A DNA stretch of 64,000 bases from Halarcobacter sp. (GCA_030145305.1 JAQYVX010000002.1:186001-250000); one strand, 5' to 3'. Positions 1 to 9,781 are shown, counted from the stretch's first letter. Notes: generated by a model not told the origin, from the sequence alone. Translations and numbers: made by a program.

Positions 1-364
1 CTATATCACACCAATCTAAACCATGTAAATGATAAAAATGAACAGGATGATCATGCATAAATAATGCTTGACTCATTAATGATCTAGTTAATTTTGCATT
101 TAAAGGAGGAGTAATATTAAGAGCATCTTCAACTGCTTCAATTCCTGCTTTATAGTGTGAATATGTACAAACACCACAAATTCTTTGCATTAAAAAACCT
201 GCATCTCTTGGATCTCTATTTTTTACAATAGTTTCTAATCCTCTCCATAATGTAGAAGAAGAAAATGCATTTTGTATTACGTTATTTTCATCAACTTCAA
301 CTTCAATTCTTAAATGTCCTTCAATTCTTGTAATTGGGTCAACGATTACTCTTTTATTTGCCAT
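1..364 (-). CDS. hydB: [NiFe] hydrogenase large subunit HydB, N-terminal part (truncated by window edge)
   Basis: Catalytic large subunit of a periplasm-facing uptake hydrogenase; only the first 121 codons are in the window. The protein begins [20 protein letters not shown], the family's conserved N-terminus, and contains the L1 nickel-binding motif [10 protein letters not shown] (RxCGxCxxxH). The ATG at 364 is preceded by GGAG and lies 3 nt after the hydA stop codon, so the two are translationally coupled. The C-terminal DPCxxCxxH motif lies outside the window. The family transfers electrons from H2 through the small subunit to a membrane cytochrome b (HydC), expected just beyond the left edge. 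Confidence 0.95.
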   Translation of the reverse strand, partial: MANKRVIVDPITRIEGHLRIEVEVDENNVIQNAFSSSTLWRGLETIVKNRDPRDAGFLMQRICGVCTYSHYKAGIEAVEDALNITPPLNAKLTRSLMSQALFMHDHPVHFYHLHGLDWCDI

Positions 365-367
365 TAT

Positions 368-1528
368 CTACTCCTCGCCTTCTTTTGGATTTTTAAATTT
401 AGAAATTGCTGCATGAGCTGCAATTCCGACACCAGTTAGAGCTAATAAGCCAATACCGATTTTATCAGCAGTTGCATCAGCACCTAAGCCACCAAAAGTA
501 GTATTATAAAGTTTATTTGCAACTGGTTCTTCAAATGGTCCCATTGTATCCCAAAAATCAGGTTCAGAACATCCAATACAACCATGTCCAGCTTGAACTG
601 GCCAAGAAGTATGTTGATTAAATTTATTTTTTGCACAGTTGTTAAAAGTATATGGTCCTTTACAACCTACTTTATATAAACAGTAACCTTTTTTTGCACC
701 TTCATCACCAAATTGTTCAACAAACTCACCAGCATCAAAACGACCTCTTCTTTCACACATGTCATGAATTCTAAGTCCATATGCCCATTTTGGTCTATTA
801 TATGCATCAAGAGATGGAAGTGTTCCATAAAGGATATATTGTAAAAGTGTTCCTACGATATTTTTCTCACTTGGAGGACAACCTGGAACATTAATTACAG
901 ATTTATTTGTAACTTTTGAAAGAGGAACAGTTCCTGAAGGATTTGGAATAGCAGCTTGCACTCCACCAAATGAAGAACAAGTACCAATTGCAAAAATAGC
1001 TTTTGCATCTTCACATGCAATTTTTGCATTATGTTCTCCTGTATGACCATGACCACCTATTGTTAAATAAAAGTCATTTTTACCTGCTGGAATTCCACCT
1101 TCAACCATTAAGATGTAATTACCTTTATGTTTTTTTAATGCATTTTCCAAATTTTGTTCTGCTTGCCAACCTGCACTTGCCATTAATGTTTCATGATATT
1201 CTAAAGATATATAATCAAAAATCAAAGAGTCTATTGTTGGAGCATCAGTTCTTAATAATGACTCTGAACAACCTGTACACTCTGCCATATGTAACCAAAT
1301 AATTGGTAACCTATCACTCAGTTCAGCAGCTTTAGCAACTAAAGGTGTGAAGTTTCCAGGAAGTGCTAACATAGCTGTAATAGCAGTTGCCCACTTCATA
1401 AAATCTCTTCTTTCTATACCTTTTTCTTCTAAAACTTCAGGTATTGATTTCGCCTCATTCAACTTAGGTAATTGCTCTAAGTCTTCTAAACGCTTAGACA
1501 ATTTTTTAAATAAATTTAAATCTTCCAC
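368..1528 (-). CDS. hydA: [NiFe] hydrogenase small subunit HydA (Tat-exported)
   Basis: Iron-sulfur small subunit of the group 1 respiratory uptake hydrogenase. A 39-residue leader precedes the Tat motif RRDFMKW (RR at 40-41), followed by a hydrophobic stretch; proximal-cluster cysteines are in CTGCSE (C84, C87), a GHGCIGCSEPDFW cluster motif lies near the C-terminus, and a C-terminal membrane anchor (about 353-376) precedes a charged tail. I chose the GTG at 1528 because AAGGA sits 6 nt upstream; an in-frame ATG at 1564 has no ribosome binding site. Length (386 aa) fits Campylobacter/Wolinella HydA. Followed by hydB with a 3-nt gap. A TetR-type palindrome lies 53-64 nt upstream of the start. 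Confidence 0.95.
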   Translation of the reverse strand: MEDLNLFKKLSKRLEDLEQLPKLNEAKSIPEVLEEKGIERRDFMKWATAITAMLALPGNFTPLVAKAAELSDRLPIIWLHMAECTGCSESLLRTDAPTIDSLIFDYISLEYHETLMASAGWQAEQNLENALKKHKGNYILMVEGGIPAGKNDFYLTIGGHGHTGEHNAKIACEDAKAIFAIGTCSSFGGVQAAIPNPSGTVPLSKVTNKSVINVPGCPPSEKNIVGTLLQYILYGTLPSLDAYNRPKWAYGLRIHDMCERRGRFDAGEFVEQFGDEGAKKGYCLYKVGCKGPYTFNNCAKNKFNQHTSWPVQAGHGCIGCSEPDFWDTMGPFEEPVANKLYNTTFGGLGADATADKIGIGLLALTGVGIAAHAAISKFKNPKEGEE

Positions 1529-1580
1529 GTATTTTCCTTTTAAAGTTTTTAAATAAATATTCATTAATTAAGCTTAAATG

Positions 1581-1592
1581 AATGAATACTCA
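1581..1592. promoter_or_regulatory. Palindromic operator candidate upstream of hydA
   Basis: ATGAATACTCAT, near-perfect palindrome with flanking T/A bases, lying between the hydA start and its probable promoter. It differs at one base from ATGAATATTCAT upstream of the tetR gene at 7055. The shape matches known TetR-family operators of the TGAATGAnTAnTCATTCA kind. Binding by the neighbouring TetR protein is inference. Confidence 0.5.
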
Positions 1593-1800
1593 TTTTTATG
1601 TCTATCAAAATACTACATTACTTAAACTTAACTTTAACTAAATTAATAACTTATTTTTTAAATACTTTCATAATAATAAATTCTTATACATGGAGGTAAC
1701 ATAAATTTAGGTTTTTAGGCTCTTCTATAAAATAATAATAAATACGTTTTTTGCATTTATTCAATTATTATTATAATATTTTTTAATATTTTCTCTTAAA

Positions 1801-3336
1801 TTAGTAGTCTAAAGGATACTCTTTTGGAATTATAATATTCATAGAATCATTAGCTTTTTTTATTTCTGAAAGTAATATTTGATTAGAAAAAAGATCACCA
1901 CATAATATTAGATTTTCTGCATTTAATTCTTCATTAATTAGAATGACATTTGTATTAATAAATTCAGCTAAACTTTCATAAAAAGAGTATGCAAGCTTAG
2001 GATTATCGACATCAGCTATTTTGTAACTCATAATACTTTGAATAATTTTTCTATAATCTAAGTATCTCTTACCATCAATTTTAATAATATTCATATTGAT
2101 TTGAAGCGCATTCTCTCCATCATAGGAAAGTGCTGTATCTTCAAACTCATTATTGTTTTTTATTCCCATGATATAAGATAATAAATTTAAAATTGAAGCA
2201 AAACTATTAAAATCTTTTTTAATAAACTCTTCTTCAAAATATTTACTAAATTTCTTTTTATAATTTATAACTAACCTAGCAGCATTTTCATCAATATTTT
2301 TAATATCTTCTAAACAATTTTCAATATTATTCAAAACATTTGGAATTAAAATTACATCTTTTTCTCCAAGACTTGGAACATTTATCTTTATTGCCGATTC
2401 TTCACTTTTTTGAGAAAAATATATTCCAATAGAAGGAACATATTTTTTATCAAATTGGGCCAAAATAGATTTATAAATAGACCCATACTCTTCAAAGTAA
2501 TCATTACATGAAAAAACTTTTCTTTTTAATTCATAATCATATTTAGGAAAAATTCCTTTTTCACCATGAATTATTATATTTTGACTCTGTGTATAGGTAA
2601 CTTTTAATCCATCTTGGTAAACATCATCATTTACATAAAGTAAATAATCAATCCCTTCTTTTTTTAAAGATTGTGAAAATAGAACTGTTTCCTTATCATC
2701 TGCAATTTTTGCATAAATAAAATTTGTATTTGAATACTCATTATTAATATTTTGTGAATGTTTAAATTTTAATTTAATAAGAGGTCTTTCTATAGAGCAA
2801 AGTAATTGTAAATCTTTTTTAGAAACTTCAAGCAAAGTTGATAGCTTATTAATATTAGTAATTAAAAGTTTAACTTCATAACCTTTTGATTCAAACTCTT
2901 TTCTAATTTTCAAAGAAGGAAGGAAAAGATCTTTTAAGCCATTGTGAGTTTCAAATCTTGAAACACCACCTTTTTTTATTTTATTTATATCATTTGAAAA
3001 ATCTATATTATTTTCTGAGGTGATTTTAACAATTTCGTCATTTGTTAATAAAGATAGATTTATTTTTATATCTTTTTCTTCTAACTCTAAATTTACATCA
3101 AAATCAAATTTATCAATAAATTCAGAATTTGCAAGGAATATTGAATTAGGTAACTTTTCTTCTAGTATTTTGAAAAAAATCTCAAGTTCTTCTTTTGTAT
3201 CATTACAGATTAAAAGAATAAACCCTTTATACATTTTAGCTTTGATATTTACCTTTGTATTACTTATCAAATCATCAATAATATGTTTAAAATAGAAGTT
3301 TGTTGAGTTAAATTCTATTTTATATATTAATTTCAT
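1801..3336 (-). CDS. HydE-like hydrogenase accessory protein (HypF C-terminal-like)
   Basis: A 511-residue protein with no signal peptide, lying directly upstream of hydA on the same strand. Its C-terminal third resembles the Kae1-like carbamoyltransferase region of HypF: a stretch near residues 455-475 (YSFYESLAEFINTN) and LILCGDLFSNQILL near 480-495 occupy the place of HypF's xSGGVFxNxxL motif. The glycines of that motif are mostly lost, so catalytic activity is doubtful. Helicobacter and Wolinella hyd operons carry a HydE of similar size and uncertain role; the assignment here rests on context and these weak motifs. AAGGA lies about 10 nt upstream of the ATG. It is separated from hydA by 272 nt, so it may be its own transcript. 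Confidence 0.5.
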   Translation of the reverse strand: MKLIYKIEFNSTNFYFKHIIDDLISNTKVNIKAKMYKGFILLICNDTKEELEIFFKILEEKLPNSIFLANSEFIDKFDFDVNLELEEKDIKINLSLLTNDEIVKITSENNIDFSNDINKIKKGGVSRFETHNGLKDLFLPSLKIRKEFESKGYEVKLLITNINKLSTLLEVSKKDLQLLCSIERPLIKLKFKHSQNINNEYSNTNFIYAKIADDKETVLFSQSLKKEGIDYLLYVNDDVYQDGLKVTYTQSQNIIIHGEKGIFPKYDYELKRKVFSCNDYFEEYGSIYKSILAQFDKKYVPSIGIYFSQKSEESAIKINVPSLGEKDVILIPNVLNNIENCLEDIKNIDENAARLVINYKKKFSKYFEEEFIKKDFNSFASILNLLSYIMGIKNNNEFEDTALSYDGENALQINMNIIKIDGKRYLDYRKIIQSIMSYKIADVDNPKLAYSFYESLAEFINTNVILINEELNAENLILCGDLFSNQILLSEIKKANDSMNIIIPKEYPLDY

Positions 3337-3477
3337 ATAATATTTTCCTTGCTAGCTAATATATCTTAATACGATTATTATAACTTGCACTTTGTTTAAC
3401 TTCAATAGTTTTTATATTTTTTTTATATTTTCTTAAGTTTGTGATACAAATTGTCTCAATTTTTATATAATTCTTCT

Positions 3478-4833
3478 TTAATGAGTTGTACAAACAGAAC
3501 AAACATCAAAACTTCTTAATATTATTTTCGCTTTTTCTATGGAATCATTTCCAATTATTGCCTTTTGTGCAACTGAAAGATTTTTTTTATCTCCAGGCCC
3601 TAAATTCCAAACAGTAGGAGTTATAACATTATAATTACTTATTTTTCCATCTTCAATTAAAACTTGGTGTAATAATGAACCTCTAGTTGCTTCAACAACA
3701 GCTGTACCTTCGGCTTTTTTTACATCTTTTAAAGATATTTTAGGTTTTATAAATGATTCTTCACTAATATCAACTTGCTTGATCAAACTCTTTGTAGTAT
3801 AAAGAAGATGTGCTAATTCATCCATTCTTGCCATTACTCTAGTAAAAACTGAATCATCATATATTTTATGTATATCTTTTATAAAATCCCTATTTTGTAC
3901 TATTGCTCTTGACAAGGGTCCTGTTTCATAAAAACTTTTTTGATATGTAACGTTTTTTGCCCAACCAAAAGCATCTGCACTATCTTTTGATTTATCGATA
4001 TTGTAAGTATAATGGCTATCTTCTCTTATATTTTTTAAATCAAGTTTATGAATCATTCTTTTATTGATTTTTCCACTTCTAAATAATGAAGATTCTCCTA
4101 ATACAATATGTCTATTATAACTTTTTCCAATTTTTTCTAAACTATTTTCAAAAGAAAGCTTAGCAAAATCTTTTAAATCACCTTTTATTTTTTCAAGTTC
4201 CCCTACTTTTGAAAAAGATAAATATTTTTCAAATTCAACACCAGCAAAATCTTTTTCAAAAAAACTAATTGTATTATCTAGATAGTTTTGCATAGAACTT
4301 AAATCTAAAAGAGTAGGATCACAAACAACTCCTCCTGGAATCATATAAGAAGTATGTGGCCATTGACCTCCTATTATTGCCAAAGATTTTATAGTTTCAC
4401 TAGCAACAGAAGATGCTTTTAACCATTTTTTGCCTTTTAAAGGTGAGTATAAAGAGTAGTCATTTTTTGATAATGCTGTAATATCTGGCATGATAAACAT
4501 ATAAAACCATTTAATATGGGAATCAATTATCTCAATATTTAAACCAATTTCTCTTAAAAGTTTAGCCTTTCTTGTAATAGTTAACTTTTCACCTATATTT
4601 TCATAAATATTTTCTAAAGCTTCAACAGTTGTTTTTAAATGAGCTTGTCCACAAATTCCACAAATTCTTGGAGTATAAACCAAAGCATCTAAGGCAGATT
4701 TCCCTTTTAACATATATTCAAATCCTCTAAAATTCAAGAATTCGATTCGTGCATCACTTATAATTTTATTATCCCAAGAACAAACTAATTTAGCCTCACC
4801 CTCAATTCTCTCAACAATATCAACTGTTTTCAT
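3478..4833 (-). CDS. Group 2-type cytoplasmic [NiFe] hydrogenase large subunit (HupV/HupL-like)
   Basis: 451-residue catalytic subunit. The N-terminal L1 motif RICGICGQAH (residues 56-65) is intact. The protein ends exactly at DVCSVCTTH, the L5 nickel motif, with Pro replaced by Val (usual DPCxxCxxH) and no C-terminal extension after the final His. Lack of that extension is a property of regulatory (HoxC/HupV) subunits, which mature without endopeptidase cleavage. AAAGG lies 5 nt before the ATG. Its small-subunit partner is encoded at 5573-6475, but a gene on the opposite strand sits between them. It could act in H2 sensing or cytoplasmic H2 oxidation; the sequence alone does not decide. Confidence 0.85.
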   Translation of the reverse strand: MKTVDIVERIEGEAKLVCSWDNKIISDARIEFLNFRGFEYMLKGKSALDALVYTPRICGICGQAHLKTTVEALENIYENIGEKLTITRKAKLLREIGLNIEIIDSHIKWFYMFIMPDITALSKNDYSLYSPLKGKKWLKASSVASETIKSLAIIGGQWPHTSYMIPGGVVCDPTLLDLSSMQNYLDNTISFFEKDFAGVEFEKYLSFSKVGELEKIKGDLKDFAKLSFENSLEKIGKSYNRHIVLGESSLFRSGKINKRMIHKLDLKNIREDSHYTYNIDKSKDSADAFGWAKNVTYQKSFYETGPLSRAIVQNRDFIKDIHKIYDDSVFTRVMARMDELAHLLYTTKSLIKQVDISEESFIKPKISLKDVKKAEGTAVVEATRGSLLHQVLIEDGKISNYNVITPTVWNLGPGDKKNLSVAQKAIIGNDSIEKAKIILRSFDVCSVCTTH

Positions 4834-4940
4834 AATAGCCTTTCAAATAATAAGCAATTTTAACATATTATCGATAATAGCATTATTTTTAAATCAGTAA
4901 TTTTTAAGATTAGAATTAACAATTACTATATAATAAACTA

Positions 4941-5576
4941 ATGAAATTAATACTAATTATACTAATATGCACAAATTTTTTGTTTGCATCAACTTTAAAA
5001 GATTTAGATATTACTGATGATGATTTTTTAAAAATACTTCATTCTACTAAGAAGAATTTTATTCTAGATAGAATAAATGATTTAATACTTTTAAAAAAAT
5101 CTTTAAAGAATATTGATGATGATTTTATAAAGTTAAATGCTATTAATGACTATTTTAATGAATACAACTTTAGCTCTGATTTAAAAGTATATAAAAAAAA
5201 TGATTATTGGGCGACAAGAAAAGAGTTTATTTTTAAAGGTAGTGGAGATTGTGAAGATTTTGTTATTGCAAAATATTTTACTTTATTAGAAGCAGGTGTT
5301 GATGAAAATAAATTATCACTTCTACATAATATAAGAAAAAATGAATATCATTTAGTTTTAGCTTATCAAGAAGAACAATTCTCTGATGTTTTAATCTTAG
5401 ATAATATTGAGAAAAAGATTCTACCACTTACTAACAGACATGATATACTTGTTTTATATACGCTTGAAACTATAGATTTAAAAGAATCTATAGATTTAAC
5501 TACAGATTTGCAAAATCTTAGTAATTATAAATGGACTGAAATTTATTTAAAATCAAAAAGAAACTATAATAATTAA
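4941..5576 (+). CDS. LapG-like periplasmic transglutaminase-like cysteine protease (BTLCP family)
   Basis: 211 residues with an N-terminal signal peptide (about 1-17). The catalytic triad of the bacterial transglutaminase-like cysteine proteinase family is visible: Cys104 in GDCEDF, His137 in YHLVL and Asp154 in ILDN. LapG members cleave large adhesins at the cell surface under control of a c-di-GMP receptor (LapD); no LapD or adhesin gene is in the window. The gene lies between the two group-2 hydrogenase genes on the opposite strand, overlaps the hupU-like stop by 4 nt, and diverges from the hupV-like gene. Confidence 0.8.
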   Translation: MKLILIILICTNFLFASTLKDLDITDDDFLKILHSTKKNFILDRINDLILLKKSLKNIDDDFIKLNAINDYFNEYNFSSDLKVYKKNDYWATRKEFIFKGSGDCEDFVIAKYFTLLEAGVDENKLSLLHNIRKNEYHLVLAYQEEQFSDVLILDNIEKKILPLTNRHDILVLYTLETIDLKESIDLTTDLQNLSNYKWTEIYLKSKRNYNN

Positions 5577-6475
5577 TCATTTAATTTTTTATGAAGTCTT
5601 TCAATTTTAAAAGTCTTTGCAATTCCTGTTAAAGAAAGATATGCTCTTTTTGAAATACCTAAGGGAACTTCATGGGGAATTCCGATGTTCTTTCTCGTCT
5701 CTAACATATTATCTCTTGGAAAATCACTTTCTGTACACCCAATACATGGCATTCCAACTCTAGTTTTGCTGTTAACATCGTTCCATAAAATTTTATTACA
5801 ACTAGCATGAGTCATAGGACCTCTACATCCTTGTTCATAAAAAAGACAGCCTTCTTTATGTCCAAAGCTTTCTGCTTCAACTTTCCATTCAAAATACTCA
5901 TTTCTAGTACATCCATGATGTGCTAAAGAAGAGTACAATTCAACTGGTCTACCTTCTTCATCTAATTTCATTTTCCCATACTCTTTTAAAGAAAAAAGCG
6001 TTTGAAGAATCCATTCAGGATGAACAGGACAACCTGTTAAATTAATAATAGGGTGTTGTAATAAAGATAAGCTTTTAGCTTCTATTGACTTACTTAAACT
6101 TTTTATATCTTTATTCTCTTCAAATTTTGCATGAATTCCACCATTTGAAGCGCAAGAACCAACAGCAATTAGGTATTTTGTTTTTTTTATTAATTTATTT
6201 ATTAAAGAATTAGTAGAAAGATTTGAAAGAGAAAAAAACCTCTCATTGGAGCTAATTGCACCTTCAACTAAAAGATAATCTATTTCAATATTGGAGCTTA
6301 AAATCTCTTTTAAAGTAATATTTACTGTTAAAGAAGGATGATAAATCAAATCAAAACTATCTAAAAATAGTCGCATTCTATTATCATTTGCACTTAAAAA
6401 GGAGTGTGTATTTCCATTACAAGTGATAGCTTGAAACCATAATACTTTTGGTTTGCTTTTTTTATGAATCCTCAT
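5573..6475 (-). CDS. Group 2-type cytoplasmic [NiFe] hydrogenase small subunit (HupU/HupS-like)
   Basis: 300 residues with no Tat signal, so cytoplasmic. Cluster motifs are visible: TCNGN at residues 18-22 replaces the usual CxGC, so the second proximal-cluster ligand position is Asn; VGSCASNGG, GCPVHPEW, HHGCTRNE, GCLFYEQGCRGP and GMPCIGCTESDF provide the rest. Asn at this position is, to my knowledge, found in cyanobacterial-type group 2 subunits. The ATG at 6475 overlaps the end of the TetR gene by 14 nt and has no clear Shine-Dalgarno sequence, suggesting translational coupling. Its large-subunit partner is at 3478-4833. Confidence 0.88.
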   Translation of the reverse strand: MRIHKKSKPKVLWFQAITCNGNTHSFLSANDNRMRLFLDSFDLIYHPSLTVNITLKEILSSNIEIDYLLVEGAISSNERFFSLSNLSTNSLINKLIKKTKYLIAVGSCASNGGIHAKFEENKDIKSLSKSIEAKSLSLLQHPIINLTGCPVHPEWILQTLFSLKEYGKMKLDEEGRPVELYSSLAHHGCTRNEYFEWKVEAESFGHKEGCLFYEQGCRGPMTHASCNKILWNDVNSKTRVGMPCIGCTESDFPRDNMLETRKNIGIPHEVPLGISKRAYLSLTGIAKTFKIERLHKKLND

Positions 6476-7055
6476 ATTTTAAAGCTCTATAAATATTTTC
6501 AGCAACAGAATCTGAATATTCTAAAATATCTTTTTCTAAAACTTTTTCTCCACATAAAAATGCAAATCCACCAAGAGCACCCATTATCATAGCAAAAGCA
6601 GAAAAGAATTCTTGTTGTCTAAATTCTTTTTTAGCAGCTCCATCATCAAGTAAAATCATTACTTCAGTAACAAAATCACTTACACATAAAAATCCCTCAC
6701 AACCATCGTTAAATACTTCTCTATTTGAAAGATAAACTCTTAAAAAATATTCAATTACTTCAGGTGACTTCTTTACATTTTCTAAATATGCCTTTGTAAA
6801 AACAAAGATTTTATCTCTTGAAGAAATATCTTGTTCATTTATTTTTCTAAGTTCAGTTGCTAAAACATTTGTTGAATATTTAATCGCATATTTTGCTAAC
6901 TCTTCTTTAGATTTAAAATAGTTATACATATTGCCAACGCTCATTTTCATTGATTTAGCAATATCTGGAATTGTTGTATTATAAAAACCTTTTGTAGAAA
7001 AGAGTTTTAATGAGTTTTCAATAATTGTATTCTTTTTTTCTTCTTTTGTAGGCAT
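6462..7055 (-). CDS. TetR/AcrR family transcriptional regulator
   Basis: 197 residues. The N-terminal helix-turn-helix is typical (GFYNTTIPDIAKSMKMSVGN, then MYNYFKSKEELAKYAI); the remainder is an all-helical ligand-binding region. AAGGA lies 7 nt before the ATG. Its 3' end overlaps the hupU-like gene, so the two are co-translated. A perfect palindrome upstream of the gene has a near copy upstream of hydA, which suggests autoregulation plus control of the respiratory hydrogenase. The ligand is unknown. Confidence 0.92.
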   Translation of the reverse strand: MPTKEEKKNTIIENSLKLFSTKGFYNTTIPDIAKSMKMSVGNMYNYFKSKEELAKYAIKYSTNVLATELRKINEQDISSRDKIFVFTKAYLENVKKSPEVIEYFLRVYLSNREVFNDGCEGFLCVSDFVTEVMILLDDGAAKKEFRQQEFFSAFAMIMGALGGFAFLCGEKVLEKDILEYSDSVAENIYRALKYEDS

Positions 7056-7118
7056 GGTTTATCCTTAATATAGGTCTAAAATCCGTATAAAGTATAGTAT
7101 TAAAAAAATTAATTATAA

Positions 7119-7130
7119 ATGAATATTCAT
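7119..7130. promoter_or_regulatory. Palindromic operator candidate upstream of tetR
   Basis: ATGAATATTCAT is a perfect 12-bp palindrome (extended as AAATGAATATTCATCT), 64-75 nt upstream of the tetR start. A one-mismatch copy occurs at 1581-1592 before hydA. TetR autoregulation through such a site is common in the family; binding here is inferred. Confidence 0.55.
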
Positions 7131-7165
7131 CTATATAAAAAAAATTTGATAGATTTCTTAAGAAA

Positions 7166-7195
7166 AAAACCTAAGCTTAATAAAGCTTAGGTTTT
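7166..7195 (-). terminator. Rho-independent terminator of acnB
   Basis: Perfect 13-bp stem AAAACCTAAGCTT with loop AATA. T-runs follow on both strands, so it could also stop rightward transcription. It begins 13 nt after the acnB stop codon. Confidence 0.85.
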
Positions 7196-7207
7196 ATTTT
7201 TTCAAGA

Positions 7208-9781
7208 TTAAGAGTGAACTAAATTAGTTAATTCTTCACCTGTTAATTGGTGGAAATTTAAGTATTTATAAATATCATCTCTTTTTTCAGGAGTGATTTT
7301 CTTAGGTACCATATCTAGGTATTCTTCTTTAGTTGGAAGTCTTCCTAAAAGTGCAGATAAAGCTGCTACTTCTGCAGAACCTAAATAAACTTGAGAATCT
7401 TTTCCAAGTCTATTATCAAAGTTTCTTGTAGATGTAGAGAATACAACTGCACCTTGACCAACATTTGCTTGGTTACCCATACATAAAGAACATCCAGGAA
7501 TTTCAAGTCTAGCACCTGCTGCTCCAAATACTGAATAATAACCCTCTTCTGTTAATTGTTGTTGATCCATTTTTGTTGGTGGTGCAATCCATAATTTAGT
7601 AGGAACTGGACCTTCACCTTTAAGAACTTCACCTAAAGCTCTAAATAATCCAATATTAGTCATACAAGAACCTACGAATACTTCGTCAATTCTATCTGTA
7701 ATTCTTTTTGGATCTGCTAAGATGTTTGTTAAAGTATCAACATCATCTGGATCATTAGGACAAGCTAATAATGGTTCTGTAATTTCATTTAAATTAATTT
7801 CAATAGTTGCTAAATATTCTGCGTCTGAATCAGGAGTAATTAATTCAGGATTAGCAATCCATTCTTTCATTTTATCAGCTCTTCTTTGTAATGTTCTAGA
7901 GTCTTCATAACCCTCTTCAATCATTTTTTCGATTAAAGCGATATTTGAAGATAAGTACTCAATAATTGGTTCTTTATCTAATTGTACAGAACAAGCTGCT
8001 GCACTTCTTTCTGCTGCTGCATCAGATAATTCAAATGCTTGCTCAACTTTTAGTTTTGGAAGTCCTGAAATTTCCATTACATTTCCAGCAAAGATATTTT
8101 TCTTACCTTTTTTCTCAACAGTTAATAAACCATCTTTAATAGCTTGGTATGGAATAGCATTAACTAAATCTCTTAATGTAATTCCAGGTTGTAATTCACC
8201 TGTAAATTTAATATGAACAGATTCAGGCATAGTTAAAGGCATCATACCTGTAACTCCTGCAAAGGCAACAAGACCAGAACCAGCTGGGAATGAAATACCA
8301 ATTGGGAATCTTGTATGTGAATCTCCACCAGTACCAACAGTATCAGGTAAACATAATCTATTTAACCAAGAGTGAATAACACCATCACCTGGTCTTAAAG
8401 TAACACCAGCTCTACTTGTAATAAACTCAGGAAGTGTATGTTGTAAGTTAATATCTGCTGGTTTTGGATAAGCAGCTGTATGACAGAATGATTGCATAAC
8501 CATATCAGCACCAAAAGAAAGTGCTGCTAGTTCTTTAATCTCATCTCTAGTCATTGGTCCTGTTGTATCTTGCGAACCTACTGTTGTACAAATTGGCTCA
8601 ACATACATACCAGGTTTAACACCTTCAATACCACATGCTCTTCCTACCATTTTTTGAGCTTGTGTAAATCCATTAGTAGAAGCAGCTGGTTGAGAAGCTG
8701 TTATAAATATATCAGAAGCATTTAAACCTAAAGCAGTTCTTGCTTTTGCAGTTAAACCTTTTCCAATAATAAGTGGAATTCTTCCACCTGCTCTCATTTC
8801 ATCAGTTAATGTGTTTGGAGCTAAATTAAATTCAGAAACTACTTCACCATTTTTAAGAATTTGACCTGCAAATGGTTTTAAAGTAATTACGTCACCAGTT
8901 TCTAATTCATCAACAGGAGCTTGGATTGGTAAACAACCTGAATCTTCCGCTGTATTAAAGAAAATTGGAGCAATAATAGAACCAATAACAACCCCACCAG
9001 TTCTTTTATTTGGAACACCTGGAATATCTCTACCCATATGCCATTGAACAGAGTTGATACCTGATTTTCTAGAACTTCCTGTTCCTACAACATCACCAAC
9101 GTATGCTAAAGGATGCCCTTTTTTCTTTAATTCTTCCATAGTTTCAAGTGGATTTTCCATTCTTGATTGTAACATTGCAGTTGCATGTAATGGAATATCT
9201 GCTCTTGTAAATGCTACAGTTGCAGGAGATAAATCATCTGTATTTGTTTCACCAGGAATTTTGTATACAGTTAATGTAATTTCTTCTTCAAGTGCTGGTT
9301 TATTTGTAAACCATTCAGCATTTGCCCATGATTCAATAATTGCTTTTGCATGTGCATTTCCAGCATCTGCTAAATCTTTTACATCATTGAATGAATCATA
9401 AACTAAAATTGTATTCTTTAATTGTGCAGCTGCAATTTCTGCAACGTCATCGATTTTTAATGCATCTACAAGTGGAGTAACATTAAATCCACCCATCATT
9501 GTTCCTAAAATTTCAATTGCTTCTACTTTTGAAATAACTGAACAAGTAGCTTTATCTTGTACAATATCATTTAAAAATGCAGCTTTAACATAAGCGGCAT
9601 CATCAACACCTGGGCTAACTTTATTTTTAAATAAATCTAGTGCGTAATTGGCATCAGAAGTATTTGCTTTTAAAACTTCTACTAATTGTGCAGTTTGCTC
9701 AGCAGTTAATGCTAATGGTGGTAAACCACCTTCTTGTAGTCTTTCTTCAGTATGTGCTCTATAATCAGCGATTAAACTCAT
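7208..9781 (-). CDS. acnB: Bifunctional aconitate hydratase 2 / 2-methylisocitrate dehydratase AcnB
   Basis: 857 residues, the usual AcnB length. It converts citrate to isocitrate via cis-aconitate in the TCA cycle. Domain order is the AcnB type: helical HEAT-like N-terminus, swivel domain ([17 protein letters not shown], residues about 170-190; GTGSSRKSG), then the iron-sulfur domains. The [4Fe-4S] ligands are visible as the Cys in [10 protein letters not shown] and the two in [18 protein letters not shown] precedes the ATG by 7 nt. Monocistronic, with its own terminator. Long TGTACA-containing spacer upstream. Confidence 0.98.
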   Translation of the reverse strand: MSLIADYRAHTEERLQEGGLPPLALTAEQTAQLVEVLKANTSDANYALDLFKNKVSPGVDDAAYVKAAFLNDIVQDKATCSVISKVEAIEILGTMMGGFNVTPLVDALKIDDVAEIAAAQLKNTILVYDSFNDVKDLADAGNAHAKAIIESWANAEWFTNKPALEEEITLTVYKIPGETNTDDLSPATVAFTRADIPLHATAMLQSRMENPLETMEELKKKGHPLAYVGDVVGTGSSRKSGINSVQWHMGRDIPGVPNKRTGGVVIGSIIAPIFFNTAEDSGCLPIQAPVDELETGDVITLKPFAGQILKNGEVVSEFNLAPNTLTDEMRAGGRIPLIIGKGLTAKARTALGLNASDIFITASQPAASTNGFTQAQKMVGRACGIEGVKPGMYVEPICTTVGSQDTTGPMTRDEIKELAALSFGADMVMQSFCHTAAYPKPADINLQHTLPEFITSRAGVTLRPGDGVIHSWLNRLCLPDTVGTGGDSHTRFPIGISFPAGSGLVAFAGVTGMMPLTMPESVHIKFTGELQPGITLRDLVNAIPYQAIKDGLLTVEKKGKKNIFAGNVMEISGLPKLKVEQAFELSDAAAERSAAACSVQLDKEPIIEYLSSNIALIEKMIEEGYEDSRTLQRRADKMKEWIANPELITPDSDAEYLATIEINLNEITEPLLACPNDPDDVDTLTNILADPKRITDRIDEVFVGSCMTNIGLFRALGEVLKGEGPVPTKLWIAPPTKMDQQQLTEEGYYSVFGAAGARLEIPGCSLCMGNQANVGQGAVVFSTSTRNFDNRLGKDSQVYLGSAEVAALSALLGRLPTKEEYLDMVPKKITPEKRDDIYKYLNFHQLTGEELTNLVHS

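Noticed and set aside
1003-1556. Plus-strand open frames opposite hydA
   Set aside because: Antisense shadows of a clear hydA gene; low-complexity translations and no ribosome binding sites.
9054-9401. Plus-strand open frame inside acnB
   Set aside because: Antisense to a fully conserved AcnB protein.
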